From: Sulfurovum sp. UBA4779
GTDB lineage: Bacteria > Campylobacterota > Campylobacteria > Campylobacterales > Sulfurovaceae
Assembly: GCA_002403155.1 (NCBI GenBank)
Contig: DHHF01000008.1
Span: forward strand, 366,303 to 430,302
Direction: 5' to 3'
Length of the DNA: 64,000 bases
The first letter of the stretch is position 1, and the number at the start of each line of letters is the position of its first letter. The position numbers were made by a program, and so were the translations under genes. The notes beneath the pieces were generated by a model that saw only the letters and a program-made list of their open reading frames with translations, was not told where the DNA came from and did no database searches. Of this stretch, positions 40,995 to 50,547 are shown one piece after another.

Positions 40995-42263
40995 ATGGAT
41001 TATTTACAGATTTGCGGCGGAAAAAAATTGAGCGGCAGTGTCACAATAAGCGGTGCAAAAAATGCAGCCCTTCCTATTATTGCAGCAACGATACTCAGTG
41101 ACAAGGATGTTACGCTAACCAATTTGCCAAATGTTGTAGATATCCGTACCCTTCTCAAACTTTTAACGATGCTTGGCGGCAAAGTTGAGCATGAAGGCAC
41201 AACAGCCAGGATCAATAACAGCTCCATTATATCCACCAAAGCAGTGTATGAAATTGTTTCACAGATGAGGGCTTCTATTTTGGTGCTTGGGCCGTTGCTG
41301 GCTCGATTTGGAGAGTGCGAAGTGAGTTTGCCGGGGGGATGCGCCATAGGACAGCGTCCCATCGATTTGCATCTTAAAGCGCTTGAAGCAATGGGCGCAA
41401 AGATCGAGATCAAGGGCGGCTATGTGCGTGCAGAAGCGCATGAAGGATTGCATGGCGCCAAAATCGTTTTTGACAAAATCACGGTAGGCGGTACGGAAAA
41501 TATCGTTATGGCTGCCGCCCTTGCCAAGGGAGTTACGACGATCATCAATGCCGCCAAAGAACCCGAAGTAGTGCAGCTTTGCGAAATGATTGCGGATGCA
41601 GGCGTCAAGATAGAAGGTATCGGTACAAACGAACTTACCATCTATGGCACAGATAAAGAACCTTTGGCCTTCAAGCCTGTAGAGATTATTCCTGATCGCA
41701 TTGAAGCGGGTACCTATCTTTGTGCCGGAGCCATTACCGGTTCTGTCATCACTCTCAATAAAGTGAACGAAAAGCATATCAGGGCTTCGATCGACAAGCT
41801 GGAAGCAATGGGATGCAAATTTGAGCTAACCGAAGACAGCATTGCTATTTATCCGCCGGAAAAAATTAAACCGGTCAATATCACAACGATCGAATATCCC
41901 GGTTTTCCGACAGACATGCAGGCACAATTTATGGCGCTTGCGGTGATGGCAAGCGGAGAAAGCATCATCGAAGAGCGTCTTTTTGAAAACCGTTTCATGC
42001 ATGTAAGCGAATTGAACCGGTTGGGCGCGGATATCTGGCTGAAAGGCAATATCGCAGCAGTCAAAGGAGTGGACAGGCTTTACGGTGCCGATGTCATGGC
42101 GACAGATCTAAGGGCAAGTTCGGCGCTTGTTTTGGCAGGATTGGTTGCAGAGGGGATTACCAATGTGCGCCGCATCTATCATCTTGACAGAGGATATGAC
42201 AACCTGGAAGGCAAGCTCTCTGCATTGGGTGCGGATATCGTGCGAAAAAAAGAGGTAAAATAA
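40995..42263 (+). CDS. murA: UDP-N-acetylglucosamine 1-carboxyvinyltransferase
   Basis: 422 residues. First committed step of peptidoglycan synthesis, transferring enolpyruvate to UDP-GlcNAc. The N-terminal ITGGKxLxGxxxISGAKNAALP-type start (CGGKKLSGSVTISGAKNA) is present, and the catalytic Cys lies in the loop PGGCAIGQRPIDLHL near residue 115, making the enzyme potentially fosfomycin-sensitive. C-terminal DLRASSALVLAGL matches. ATG 40995 has GAGGAAAGAG upstream and is preferred over 40974. Confidence 0.95.
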   Translation: MDYLQICGGKKLSGSVTISGAKNAALPIIAATILSDKDVTLTNLPNVVDIRTLLKLLTMLGGKVEHEGTTARINNSSIISTKAVYEIVSQMRASILVLGPLLARFGECEVSLPGGCAIGQRPIDLHLKALEAMGAKIEIKGGYVRAEAHEGLHGAKIVFDKITVGGTENIVMAAALAKGVTTIINAAKEPEVVQLCEMIADAGVKIEGIGTNELTIYGTDKEPLAFKPVEIIPDRIEAGTYLCAGAITGSVITLNKVNEKHIRASIDKLEAMGCKFELTEDSIAIYPPEKIKPVNITTIEYPGFPTDMQAQFMALAVMASGESIIEERLFENRFMHVSELNRLGADIWLKGNIAAVKGVDRLYGADVMATDLRASSALVLAGLVAEGITNVRRIYHLDRGYDNLEGKLSALGADIVRKKEVK

Positions 42264-42298
42264 TCTAAATCCTCTCCTCGCTAAGAGAGGCAGATGCC

Positions 42299-42670
42299 CT
42301 ACTTTTTTTTGTATTCATATGCTTTTTCTTTTTTTTGGTTCCAGATTTTTTTCAGGATTTCGCGGTCGATTTTAAAAAATTCCGATGCATTACGGTCAAG
42401 CTTTTTGATGATATCAACTTTAGTACCCGAAGGCACGAGGTCCAATGTGCCGTTTTTTTCTTCCACTTTTGCGTATTCGTAGTTTTTAGAACTGTTGTTG
42501 TATTTTACAATACGGCCTTCTTTGTCTTCGATCCAATTGAACCATTCATCTCCTTTCAGTGTCCCTTGAAAGGTTGAACCGTCATTTTGCTTAAATTCTA
42601 CAGCCCCTTGAAAAGCAGGTACACAAAATACAAAAGTGATCATACTTGCAAATATTATTAATTTTTTCAT
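42299..42670 (-). CDS. secreted propeptide-like protein, partner of the M6 protease
   Basis: 123 residues with a signal peptide (KKLIIFASMITFVFCVPAF). The next 50 residues, GAVEFKQNDGSTFQGTLKGD and EWFNWIEDKEGRIV, are the pattern of the N-terminal propeptide of M6/immune inhibitor A-type proteases (VxxxQPDGTxFxxxLxGDExxxWxxTxDGY). Here it is a separate gene that starts 12 bases after the stop of the M6 protease gene, with the ribosome site (AAAGGAT) overlapping that stop. It may act as a chaperone or inhibitor of the protease. The C-terminal 60 residues are basic and coiled. Confidence 0.7.
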   Translation of the reverse strand: MKKLIIFASMITFVFCVPAFQGAVEFKQNDGSTFQGTLKGDEWFNWIEDKEGRIVKYNNSSKNYEYAKVEEKNGTLDLVPSGTKVDIIKKLDRNASEFFKIDREILKKIWNQKKEKAYEYKKK

Positions 42671-42681
42671 ACAGAATCCTT

Positions 42682-44271
42682 TCAATCGGTTTGAGTCGCT
42701 ATATCTGCACTCATTGTTTCTCCCACAGTAGAAATATCTGTGATGGACACGCCGCTGCTTGCGCCGTCATATCGGTTTGAGTTTGGGTCGGTAGAGGAAG
42801 TAAAATTCTCGTTGTTTCCTGCAAAAAACAGATTTAGGTAGTCTCCCCTGTGCACATTGGTATCCAAGCCCGGGTTGTTCGCCTCTTCTATGTCTACCAG
42901 TTTATGGGTTTCGTCATTATTGCAGCTGTTGCTGCTGATACAGCCGGGCAACAGAGTGTCATCGATATGCAAGACAGACAGTCCTCCCTCAAAATCTCCT
43001 ACCTTCTTAAGGCAATAGAGCCCTCTATCATATCCGCTGTCGGCCCTGTTTTCTATTAAAAAATATTCGCCGCTGCGGCCGGTCGGAATCTTATAGAGCA
43101 CGTATTGCGAAGAAGAAGCGGCTTTTATCGGCAACTCTTCAGCATCAGTAACGACGGTAGGCACGACAAAGCCGCTGTATGCTTTGCTCCATCCCGTCAT
43201 ATGCACCGGTGTCGCGCCGGGATACAGATCGTTTTCTTTATATCCCCAGCTTCCTGCGCCCATCAAACCGAAATTGCCGATACCCGCCGAGCTCTCATCG
43301 GTATCGTAAAGATCAGGCAACCCAAATACCCCATGCCCCAGTTCATGCGCAATGATCCCGATAGTAGCATCGTTGCCCGCAGCGGCATCAAAATGTTTTT
43401 CGCCAAACGCAGCATATACGCCTTCATGATCGCAGCTCATGAGTTTAATACCGTCAAGCGTAGGGGGTCCGACATTGATTGATGCGTCCATGCACCATTG
43501 GTGCGCCCAAATGCCGGGATGTGCTGACGTTGCAAGCTCGCCGCCGGCTGCCAAAAATACAATTTGAAGTTCCTCAGAGCTGATCGCTCCGTTGTTGTCG
43601 GTATCATACTGTGCAAAATTGATATGTTCGTTTGCAAGTATGGCCGCATCTCTTAATCTGTCTATTTTTTCTTGCAATTCATCGGGATGGTTTTCATCCA
43701 GATGCACCGTAATAATGCCGTCATTTTCTCCGTCTGTTTCTATGGCGGGCTCAAACTGAAATTTGCCATAAGAGATTTCGTTGTAGTAATGATTGAGCTC
43801 TCCTTCATCTGTACCGAATATTTTTTGGCTCCAAACAAAGGCAGAACTTTCAAATTGAAAATCATTGAACTCGATACGGATTATCACCAGCGGCATGACT
43901 CTTTGCACTGTATTTGCGTCTGTGACTGTCACGTTCATCGTGTCGCTGTCCGTTGCGCCTTCGTTGTCGGTGACGGTAAGGGTTAATGTATGGATTCCGG
44001 CTGTGGCCGGCGTATAGTCAAATGAAGCTGTATCGGCTAAGAGAGCATCACCCTTTTTCCATTGATAGCTTGCAATCGTTCCGTCTGCATCACTGCCGCT
44101 TCCGACGATACGTATCGTTTGCTTGACTTGGACGTTTTTGTCTTCTCCCGCATCGGCGATCGGAGGCTGATTTGACGTTTCACTTCCGCCTCCTCCTCCT
44201 CCGCCGCCGCAACCGTTGAGCATCATCATTCCCGCTATCATGGCGCCCATCATCCAATGAGAATATTCCAT
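42682..44271 (-). CDS. M6-type metalloprotease lipoprotein with PKD domain
   Basis: 529 residues. N-terminal signal with a lipobox (MMMLNGCGGG) and eight Gly in a row, then a PKD/Ig-like domain (PPIADAGEDKNV to NVTVTDAN, residues 35-120), then the catalytic domain with HELGHGVFGLPDLYD (zinc ligands, near residue 315), an EF-hand-like loop DTDNNGAISSEEL near 215, and LIENRADSGYD near 400. Secreted proteases of this family cleave host or environmental proteins. The usual N-terminal propeptide is missing and appears as the neighbouring gene. AAGGAAAAAG precedes the ATG. Confidence 0.85.
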   Translation of the reverse strand: MEYSHWMMGAMIAGMMMLNGCGGGGGGGGSETSNQPPIADAGEDKNVQVKQTIRIVGSGSDADGTIASYQWKKGDALLADTASFDYTPATAGIHTLTLTVTDNEGATDSDTMNVTVTDANTVQRVMPLVIIRIEFNDFQFESSAFVWSQKIFGTDEGELNHYYNEISYGKFQFEPAIETDGENDGIITVHLDENHPDELQEKIDRLRDAAILANEHINFAQYDTDNNGAISSEELQIVFLAAGGELATSAHPGIWAHQWCMDASINVGPPTLDGIKLMSCDHEGVYAAFGEKHFDAAAGNDATIGIIAHELGHGVFGLPDLYDTDESSAGIGNFGLMGAGSWGYKENDLYPGATPVHMTGWSKAYSGFVVPTVVTDAEELPIKAASSSQYVLYKIPTGRSGEYFLIENRADSGYDRGLYCLKKVGDFEGGLSVLHIDDTLLPGCISSNSCNNDETHKLVDIEEANNPGLDTNVHRGDYLNLFFAGNNENFTSSTDPNSNRYDGASSGVSITDISTVGETMSADIATQTD

Positions 44272-44343
44272 ACTTTTTCCTTGCTCAAATTATTGTTTAG
44301 TATAGCATACAGCTATGAAAAAAGAATGAAATCTTTATAGCGT

Positions 44344-45414
44344 TTAAATTTGATTCGTGCCTCTGAGTACATCAAGGACATTGGTGGCATAGGAACCTTT
44401 GGGCAGAACGAAACTGAGCTCATAATGGGCTTTCTCTTCGACATAATTTTTCTCAATTTCAGTTACCTGTATCCATGCGTAGCGTCTGGCGCCGAAAATT
44501 TTGATCTCTTCGTCAAACTGTTCTTCAAAAATTTGAGCAACACCCGATGCCCTTTTGGTCTTGATCCCCGGCAGAAGGCCTGTTGGGGCGATGTCTTTAT
44601 CTTTAAATCGTTCAGCTTCTTTGTTGGGTTCTTCTGCCTCAAAAAGTCTTCCGTAGGGATAGTGCATCATCAAGTCGCCTTCAACCAGCTTAAAGAAGTT
44701 AGGTTGTGTTTTAACCCCCTTGAGTGCACCGGAGGAAAGTTTTAAAAGCTGTTCGACCTCTGTTTCGCTGAATTTTTCCAACAGCAAATTAAGCTCCATG
44801 CGTTTTGCAAGCCATAAGTTAAAAAGATAGCTTTGGTATGATCCCATCAAAAATTCACGCGTTTTTGGATCCCGGATTTTAAGCTCACCGGAGAGAAGTT
44901 TTTTCCCGTCCATCCAATTGGTACCGTCTGTGCCGAAACGCTGATTTCCAAAGTAGTTGGGTACGCCGTTGGCTTTGATCCATTTCAAAACAGAGTCCAG
45001 TTTGTCTTTTTGCACACCTAGAACTTTCTTTAAGCGGATATTGAAACGATTGCCTTTGAGATGTCCGACACGTATTTTATTGTTGTGGCGCATTATCTCT
45101 AAGATTTTGATCTTTTCATGAGAAAATGAAGCAAGTTTTTCTTTAAATTTTATCGGCAAAGAGATGTACTGTATCGTCATCGCATGTTTGTCTTTGAGTC
45201 CTGCATATCCGATATCCTTTCTTTTGATGCCGGCATACTGAGAGAGTATATCAAGCATTTCCCATGTGGTTAACTCTTTTTTGCGTACTTTCAGCACCAA
45301 ATGTTCGCCCTCCCCCGCAAAGGGATAAAGGGGTATCTCTTCTACGATAAAATCCCGGGCGGAGGAATTAAAAACAAATTCATTTTGGATAGGCAGCGGA
45401 TAGATGGGTTTCAT
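44344..45414 (-). CDS. truD: tRNA pseudouridine synthase D
   Basis: 356 residues. TruD makes pseudouridine 13 in tRNA. The catalytic Asp is in IGYAGLKDKHAMT near residue 78; GNRFNIRLKK near 122, GVPNYFGNQRFG near 160 and a C-terminal LSFVLPKGSYATNVL confirm the family. Length is normal for the phylum. It is followed by thiL upstream in the leftward direction, 21 bases away. Confidence 0.93.
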   Translation of the reverse strand: MKPIYPLPIQNEFVFNSSARDFIVEEIPLYPFAGEGEHLVLKVRKKELTTWEMLDILSQYAGIKRKDIGYAGLKDKHAMTIQYISLPIKFKEKLASFSHEKIKILEIMRHNNKIRVGHLKGNRFNIRLKKVLGVQKDKLDSVLKWIKANGVPNYFGNQRFGTDGTNWMDGKKLLSGELKIRDPKTREFLMGSYQSYLFNLWLAKRMELNLLLEKFSETEVEQLLKLSSGALKGVKTQPNFFKLVEGDLMMHYPYGRLFEAEEPNKEAERFKDKDIAPTGLLPGIKTKRASGVAQIFEEQFDEEIKIFGARRYAWIQVTEIEKNYVEEKAHYELSFVLPKGSYATNVLDVLRGTNQI

Positions 45415-45435
45415 AGATGATGTATTCCTTGAAAA

Positions 45436-46269
45436 TTAATTTTTAAAATGATGGCTTTTGCAAAAAAATCGTTTATCGTTTCGGGCCGCTTTGGCAAAAA
45501 CGCTGAGCGGGGTATCTGTTTGGCGGGCTATCGCCAAGACAGTTTCGAGATTTTCGGGCGGAAAACCGATCAGCATCTCATACTCTTCACCGCTTAAGCC
45601 GATTTCTTCTTTGATTTCGCATAACAATTCGCATCCGCAATTGTTTGCATCAAGCAGTTTGTTGGTATCGCAAAAAAGCCCGTCAGAGATGTCCATGCCT
45701 GCATGCAGATACGGACGCGATTTTTTGACAAATTGCTCTCTCAATACCGGTTCATAAAATTTAGAGTCGCTTGAGATTTTTTCTCCTTGAAGCAATCTTT
45801 CAAGATCTTGTTTGCTTTGCCCTAACGTCCCGGTAAATGCCAACAGGTCGCCCTCCTGAAGCCCTTTGCGCAAAAGCGGGGAGGCACTTTGCGAAATGAT
45901 CGTAATACACAGATGCAATTTGTCCGCGCCTATCGTATCTCCTCCGATAATCTCGCATCCGTACATTTTTGCCGTCTTTTCAAGACTGCCCATCAGCGCA
46001 TCGATCTCTTTGTTTTTGATATTTTTCGGCAATGACACCGAAACAAGCGCATATTTGGGCTTCGCATTCATTGCGATGGCATCGGAAAGATTGACAAGCA
46101 TGGCTTTTTTGCCGATTTGTGTCATATTCATCCACGACCGCTTAAAGTGCACATCTTCAAAAAATGTATCCATGCTATAAAGCATTTTTCCTATGATAGC
46201 CGCATCATCCCCGATGTGTTTCGAGGTGAGTTTATTGATAAGGTATTCTTCTTTGTCTATTTTTTTCAT
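45436..46269 (-). CDS. thiL: thiamine-monophosphate kinase
   Basis: 277 residues. Phosphorylates thiamine phosphate to the active diphosphate. Motifs: HIGDDAAIIG near residue 18, MDTFFEDVHF near 33, MLVNLSDAIAMNAKPKYAL near 57, IIGGDTIG near 100, FTGTLGQS near 144 and GMDISDGLFCD near 190. Slightly short for the family. First gene of the leftward thiL-truD pair; the promoter lies in the AT-rich gap before sdhA. Confidence 0.92.
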   Translation of the reverse strand: MKKIDKEEYLINKLTSKHIGDDAAIIGKMLYSMDTFFEDVHFKRSWMNMTQIGKKAMLVNLSDAIAMNAKPKYALVSVSLPKNIKNKEIDALMGSLEKTAKMYGCEIIGGDTIGADKLHLCITIISQSASPLLRKGLQEGDLLAFTGTLGQSKQDLERLLQGEKISSDSKFYEPVLREQFVKKSRPYLHAGMDISDGLFCDTNKLLDANNCGCELLCEIKEEIGLSGEEYEMLIGFPPENLETVLAIARQTDTPLSVFAKAARNDKRFFCKSHHFKN

Positions 46270-46345
46270 TGCAAAATTGTAACATACTGTACCCTATTTT
46301 ATACATTTTTAAAAACTATTAAAGATATTAACATTTACCAATAGA

Positions 46346-46351
46346 TATAAT
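46346..46351 (+). promoter_or_regulatory. -10 element of the sdhABE operon
   Basis: TATAAT at 46346-46351, 35 bases before the sdhA ATG, which itself has AAGGACATAG upstream. No clear -35 is visible; the region is AT-rich, as is usual in this phylum. Confidence 0.5.
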
Positions 46352-46385
46352 AGACCAAATTTTACTCTAAAAGGACATAGTAGCT

Positions 46386-48098
46386 ATGGATGTTAAGATC
46401 TATCAATACGATGCAGTCATTGTGGGTGCAGGGCTTGCAGGGCTTGCGGCCGCACGGGAATTGACTGCAGCAGGCAAGAAAACAGCCGTTATCACTAAAC
46501 TGCACCCTCTCAGAAGCCATTCGGGTGCAGCGCAAGGCGGGATTAATGCGGCACTTGGCGAAGGTGATTCTGTAGAGCTTCATGAGTTTGATACCGTCAA
46601 AGGAAGTGATTATCTTGCAGACCAGGATTGTGTCGAATTGATGTGTACCAAAGCACCTGAGACGATCAGATGGGCTGAGCAAATGGGGGCTGTATTCTCA
46701 AGGGATGACAAAGGAGATATTGCTATTCGTCCTTTTGGCGGACAATCAAAACCCAGAGCTTGCTATGCAAAAGACAGAACGGGACTGACACTCTTGCAAA
46801 CCATGTATGAGCAGTGTGTGCGTGAAAATGTTGAAATATTTGATGAGTGGTATGCATCGGACATCCTTTATAAAGACGGCAAAGTATCCGGTGTCGCAGC
46901 ATTCAACATCAGAGACGCCAAGCCTGCCATTTTTAATGCCAAAGCTACTATGTTTGCTACCGGCGGGCATGCAAGAGCCTATAAGATCAATTCCAATGCG
47001 CATGCCAATACCGGCGATTCGCTCTCTATCATTGCGCGCCATGGCCTTCCTTTGGAAGATATGGAGTTTGTGCAGTTTCACCCAAGCGGGCTTGGCGGTT
47101 CTGGCATCCTCATTTCGGAAGCAGCGCGCGGCGAAGGAGGCCGCCTTTTTAACTCTGAGGGCGAAAGATTTATGGAAAAATATGCTCCCAATGCAATGGA
47201 ACTTGCCTCAAGGGATGTAGTAAGCCGTGCGATTATGCAAGAGATCAGAGAAGGCAGAGGCGTAGGGCCCAATAAAGATGCCGTCAGTATTGATCTGACC
47301 CATCTTGATCCCCAAATCATCCTTACAAGACTTCCGGAACTTAGAGAATTGGCAATAACCTTTTTAGGGCAGGATATACTCAAAGAGCCTATCCATATCG
47401 CTGCAACGGCACACTACTCCATGGGCGGGATTCCTGTGGATATCAACTGCCACGTTCGCAAAAATCCTACCGAACTGGTGGAAGGTTTCTATGCAGCCGG
47501 AGAGTGTTCATGTGTTTCAGTCCATGGCGCAAACCGTCTTGGAGCAAATTCGGTACTGGAGGCTTTACTCTTTGGAAGACATGCGGGACAAAACATACTC
47601 AAAGATTTAGACACACTGGAGCTTAGAGCTGCAAGCAGCGAAGATGCCGCAGCGATGCTCGCAGAATATGCATGGGTTAAAACCAATAACGGAAATGAAA
47701 AAGTCGCCAAGCTTAGAGAAGAGCTTCAAGAAAGCATGACAAGCAATGCCGGCGTCTTTAGAACAGCCGAGTCTCTTAACGCACAAAGAGAGAAGATCAA
47801 AGAACTTCTTGCGCGCTATAAACATATCCGCGTTGATGATAAATCATCCATTTTTAATACCGAGATCCAAGAGGCGATCGAGCTTGGGCATATGCTGGAA
47901 TACAGCCTTTTCATTGTAGAGAGTGCTTTGGCACGCGAAGAGAGCCGCGGAAGCCATTTCCGTGAGGATTTCCCGACAAGAGATGATGAAAAATTCTTAA
48001 AACATACCTATGCTTATATGGATAAAGATTTCAACATTACACTAGAGTATGCCGATGTTGTTTTGGGCAAATTTGAAGTGAAAGAAAGAACATATTAA
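46386..48098 (+). CDS. sdhA: succinate dehydrogenase/fumarate reductase flavoprotein subunit
   Basis: 570 residues, no signal peptide. FAD-binding GAGLAGLAAARELTAAGKKTAV at the start, the covalent FAD His in LRSHSGAAQGGINAAL near residue 45, and catalytic residues in FVQFHPSGL and AARGEGG near 235-255 and HYSMGGIPVD near 345. It oxidises succinate or reduces fumarate. The absence of a twin-arginine signal separates it from periplasmic methylmenaquinol:fumarate reductases, so this complex should face the cytoplasm. Confidence 0.93.
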   Translation: MDVKIYQYDAVIVGAGLAGLAAARELTAAGKKTAVITKLHPLRSHSGAAQGGINAALGEGDSVELHEFDTVKGSDYLADQDCVELMCTKAPETIRWAEQMGAVFSRDDKGDIAIRPFGGQSKPRACYAKDRTGLTLLQTMYEQCVRENVEIFDEWYASDILYKDGKVSGVAAFNIRDAKPAIFNAKATMFATGGHARAYKINSNAHANTGDSLSIIARHGLPLEDMEFVQFHPSGLGGSGILISEAARGEGGRLFNSEGERFMEKYAPNAMELASRDVVSRAIMQEIREGRGVGPNKDAVSIDLTHLDPQIILTRLPELRELAITFLGQDILKEPIHIAATAHYSMGGIPVDINCHVRKNPTELVEGFYAAGECSCVSVHGANRLGANSVLEALLFGRHAGQNILKDLDTLELRAASSEDAAAMLAEYAWVKTNNGNEKVAKLREELQESMTSNAGVFRTAESLNAQREKIKELLARYKHIRVDDKSSIFNTEIQEAIELGHMLEYSLFIVESALAREESRGSHFREDFPTRDDEKFLKHTYAYMDKDFNITLEYADVVLGKFEVKERTY

Positions 48099-48108
48099 GG
48101 AGACGGCA

Positions 48109-49098
48109 ATGAATGAAACAAAAAAAGTAACCATAAAAGCATTTAGATTTAATGCCGAAACAGATTATCTTCCTTACTATAAAACGTATGCAATGGAAGT
48201 GGGAAAAGATGAGCTGATGCTTGATGTGCTCAATCGTATCAAATGGGAACATGACGGAAGCTTTTCTTACAGAAGATCCTGCCGACATGGAATATGCGGT
48301 TCTTGCGCCATCAAAGTAAACGGAAAACCTGTACTCTCCTGTAAAGAAAATGCACATGACATGATCAAACTTTTCGGAGATGAATTGATCCTTGATCCGC
48401 AAAGCAAAAAACGCGCCGTCAAAGATATGATCATCGATAAAAAAGATTTTTGGGAAAAACATCATGCAATCAAGCCTTATGTCAATGGAAAAGTAGATCC
48501 CCATCCTACTCACGAAACTCTCATGAGCAAAGAGCAGGTCGAAAATTTTCTGGATGCGGATTATTGTATTCAGTGCGGAAACTGCCATTATGCCTGTCCT
48601 GCACTTGAAGTGAACAGTGATTTCTTCGGGCCGGCTGCTTTTGCTGCTGCCTATAGATTTAGCGTTGACCCCAGAGATGAGTCAGCTCAAGAAAGGCTTG
48701 AGATGACTGCACAGCCGGGCCAAGGTGTTTGGGATTGTGTCAAGTGTTATGAATGTGCCGAAGCATGCCCTAAAGGGGTCAATCCTATAGAAAAGATTAC
48801 CAAACTTCACAATATGCAGTTTGAACAGGGGGTTGCACAAAGCAATGTTGCTACGCGCCATGCAGAAGGTTTTGTAAGAAGCATTAAAAAGCACGGCTTC
48901 CTTGATGAGGCGGATATCGTGAAATATTCCGAAGGCCCTATCGGGGTATTGAAGCATATGAAAGATGCGATGAAAATGATGAAAGCAGGAAAGATCCATC
49001 TTAGTGATCAATTGCCGTTTGTAGATAAAATGCCAAAATCAAAAAACCTTGATGAAATCAAAAAACTGATTGAAATTTCACAAACAAACAAGCTATAA
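48109..49098 (+). CDS. sdhB: succinate dehydrogenase iron-sulfur subunit
   Basis: 329 residues. An N-terminal plant-type [2Fe-2S] centre: CRHGICGSCAIKVNGKPVLSC (first Cys near residue 60). A C-terminal ferredoxin-like part has two complete CxxCxxCxxxC motifs, CIQCGNCHYACP near 147 and CVKCYECAEACP near 208, which marks it as the non-classical type that passes electrons to an SdhE-like subunit rather than to a haem b anchor. Ten bases follow sdhA. Confidence 0.92.
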   Translation: MNETKKVTIKAFRFNAETDYLPYYKTYAMEVGKDELMLDVLNRIKWEHDGSFSYRRSCRHGICGSCAIKVNGKPVLSCKENAHDMIKLFGDELILDPQSKKRAVKDMIIDKKDFWEKHHAIKPYVNGKVDPHPTHETLMSKEQVENFLDADYCIQCGNCHYACPALEVNSDFFGPAAFAAAYRFSVDPRDESAQERLEMTAQPGQGVWDCVKCYECAEACPKGVNPIEKITKLHNMQFEQGVAQSNVATRHAEGFVRSIKKHGFLDEADIVKYSEGPIGVLKHMKDAMKMMKAGKIHLSDQLPFVDKMPKSKNLDEIKKLIEISQTNKL

Positions 49099-49109
49099 GG
49101 AGAGAAAGG

Positions 49110-49997
49110 ATGAATACACTACATTACGCACTTTATACAGGGTGCACGGCTAAAGAATCCACACCGGAACTCTTGTCATCCACCCTCGCTGTAGCTGAAA
49201 AACTGGGGATCAAGATCACGATACTTGAAGAGGCAAGCTGCTGCGGCGCAAGCCATTTACAGGATTTTGATGAATTCCTTTCGCATGTATTGAATGCCAG
49301 AAATATTTGCTATGCGGAAAAATTGGGCCTTACGATGATCACGATTTGCAACACATGCCAGATCAACTCCGCTATGACAAAACAAAAATTGGATAATGAT
49401 CCCGCATACAAAGCCAGAGTCAATGAAAAATTGGCAGAAGTCGGGCTTGAATACAAGGGAACTTCCGAGGTCAAACATTTTCTTTATGCTTTGATCGACG
49501 AGTATGGCCTTGAAAATATCAAAAACAAAGTCACCACACCGCTTAGCCGTTTCAATATCGCACCTTTTTACGGATGCCACAACATCAGGCCATCAGAACT
49601 TCAAAACAGAAGCAACGGGGGAGAAAATCCCTATAACCCTACTTCGCTCGATGAGCTCATTTGTGCGCTGGAGGGAAATCCTGTCGATTATGATAGCAAA
49701 AACAAATGCTGCGGTTTCCATGTAGATTTGCAAGCGCCCCAAACAAGCAATGCGCTTACCGGAAATGCACTTTTGGATGCTATCGACAACAATGCGGATA
49801 TGATGGTGACTCCCTGCCCGCTTTGCCATCTCAATATGGATATCAAACAAGAAAGCGCCGGAAAACAGCTGGGCCGCGATATCGAGCTGCCTGTGCTGCA
49901 TATGCCTCAAATGGTCGCGCTTGCGCTTGGCTGCAGTGAAAAAGAGATCGGGCTTAAACATCACGTCAGCAAAGCAGACCATATCTACCCTGCATGA
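49110..49997 (+). CDS. sdhE: SdhE: heterodisulfide reductase B-like subunit of succinate dehydrogenase
   Basis: 295 residues with two CCG domains: EASCCGASHL near residue 36 with CNTCQ near 77, and CHNIRP near 158 with KCCGFHVDL near 195 and CPLCH near 235. The repeats should bind noncubane [4Fe-4S] clusters and serve as the quinone-facing subunit in place of SdhC/D. No membrane segments are visible, so attachment may be peripheral. Confidence 0.88.
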   Translation: MNTLHYALYTGCTAKESTPELLSSTLAVAEKLGIKITILEEASCCGASHLQDFDEFLSHVLNARNICYAEKLGLTMITICNTCQINSAMTKQKLDNDPAYKARVNEKLAEVGLEYKGTSEVKHFLYALIDEYGLENIKNKVTTPLSRFNIAPFYGCHNIRPSELQNRSNGGENPYNPTSLDELICALEGNPVDYDSKNKCCGFHVDLQAPQTSNALTGNALLDAIDNNADMMVTPCPLCHLNMDIKQESAGKQLGRDIELPVLHMPQMVALALGCSEKEIGLKHHVSKADHIYPA

Positions 49998-50115
49998 TTT
50001 TACGGTTATCTGCCCATCCATCGGTAGGGGCAGATGCCGACATTCTCTTTTGAAAGAATATCGGTTTGATATCTTTCAAACTGCTTTCAATGACAAAAAT
50101 AAAAAAAGATAATCA

Positions 50116-50544
50116 ATGATAAAAATGATCGCATTGTGGGGAACCGCCTTTCTGCTCTTGTTACAAACGATTCAAATAGAGATACCAAAACCTCCTTCCG
50201 TCAATCCCAAGCATGAGATAAGCGCTCCTCAAAATATCATGAAGCTATTGAAAAACTCTTGTTATGATTGTCATTCTTATCAGACTAAAATGCCATGGTA
50301 CGGCAATGTAGCGCCTTTCTCGTGGAGCGTACGAAACCATATCAATAAAGGACGCAACTGGTTAAATTTTCAAGAATGGCGCACCTATAGCGAAGAGGAA
50401 AAACAACGAAGATATGAAGGTATCATCAGTACGATAAGCTACAGTATGCCGATGCCTGCCTATCTAAAATTTCATGAGGAAGCCAAACTTACCTATGAGC
50501 AAAGAAAAGAGATCAAAGCGTGGGCGCAAAGCCGTATAAAATAA
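50116..50544 (+). CDS. membrane-anchored haem-binding protein (Haem_bd)
   Basis: 142 residues. A signal anchor at the N-terminus (IALWGTAFLLLLQTIQI), then one c-haem site CYDCHSYQTKMPWYGNVAP near residue 55 and WSVRNHINKGRNWLNFQEW, the signature of the haem-binding domain PF14376. It may relay electrons to or from the neighbouring dehydrogenase or to a cytochrome oxidase; it is 118 bases after sdhE and probably in the same transcript. Confidence 0.85.
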   Translation: MIKMIALWGTAFLLLLQTIQIEIPKPPSVNPKHEISAPQNIMKLLKNSCYDCHSYQTKMPWYGNVAPFSWSVRNHINKGRNWLNFQEWRTYSEEEKQRRYEGIISTISYSMPMPAYLKFHEEAKLTYEQRKEIKAWAQSRIK

Positions 50545-50547
50545 AAG

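Noticed and set aside
46386..49997. Classical FrdCAB or periplasmic MfrABE
   Set aside because: No cytochrome b anchor gene is present, and SdhA lacks a twin-arginine signal, so the non-classical cytoplasmic type fits better.
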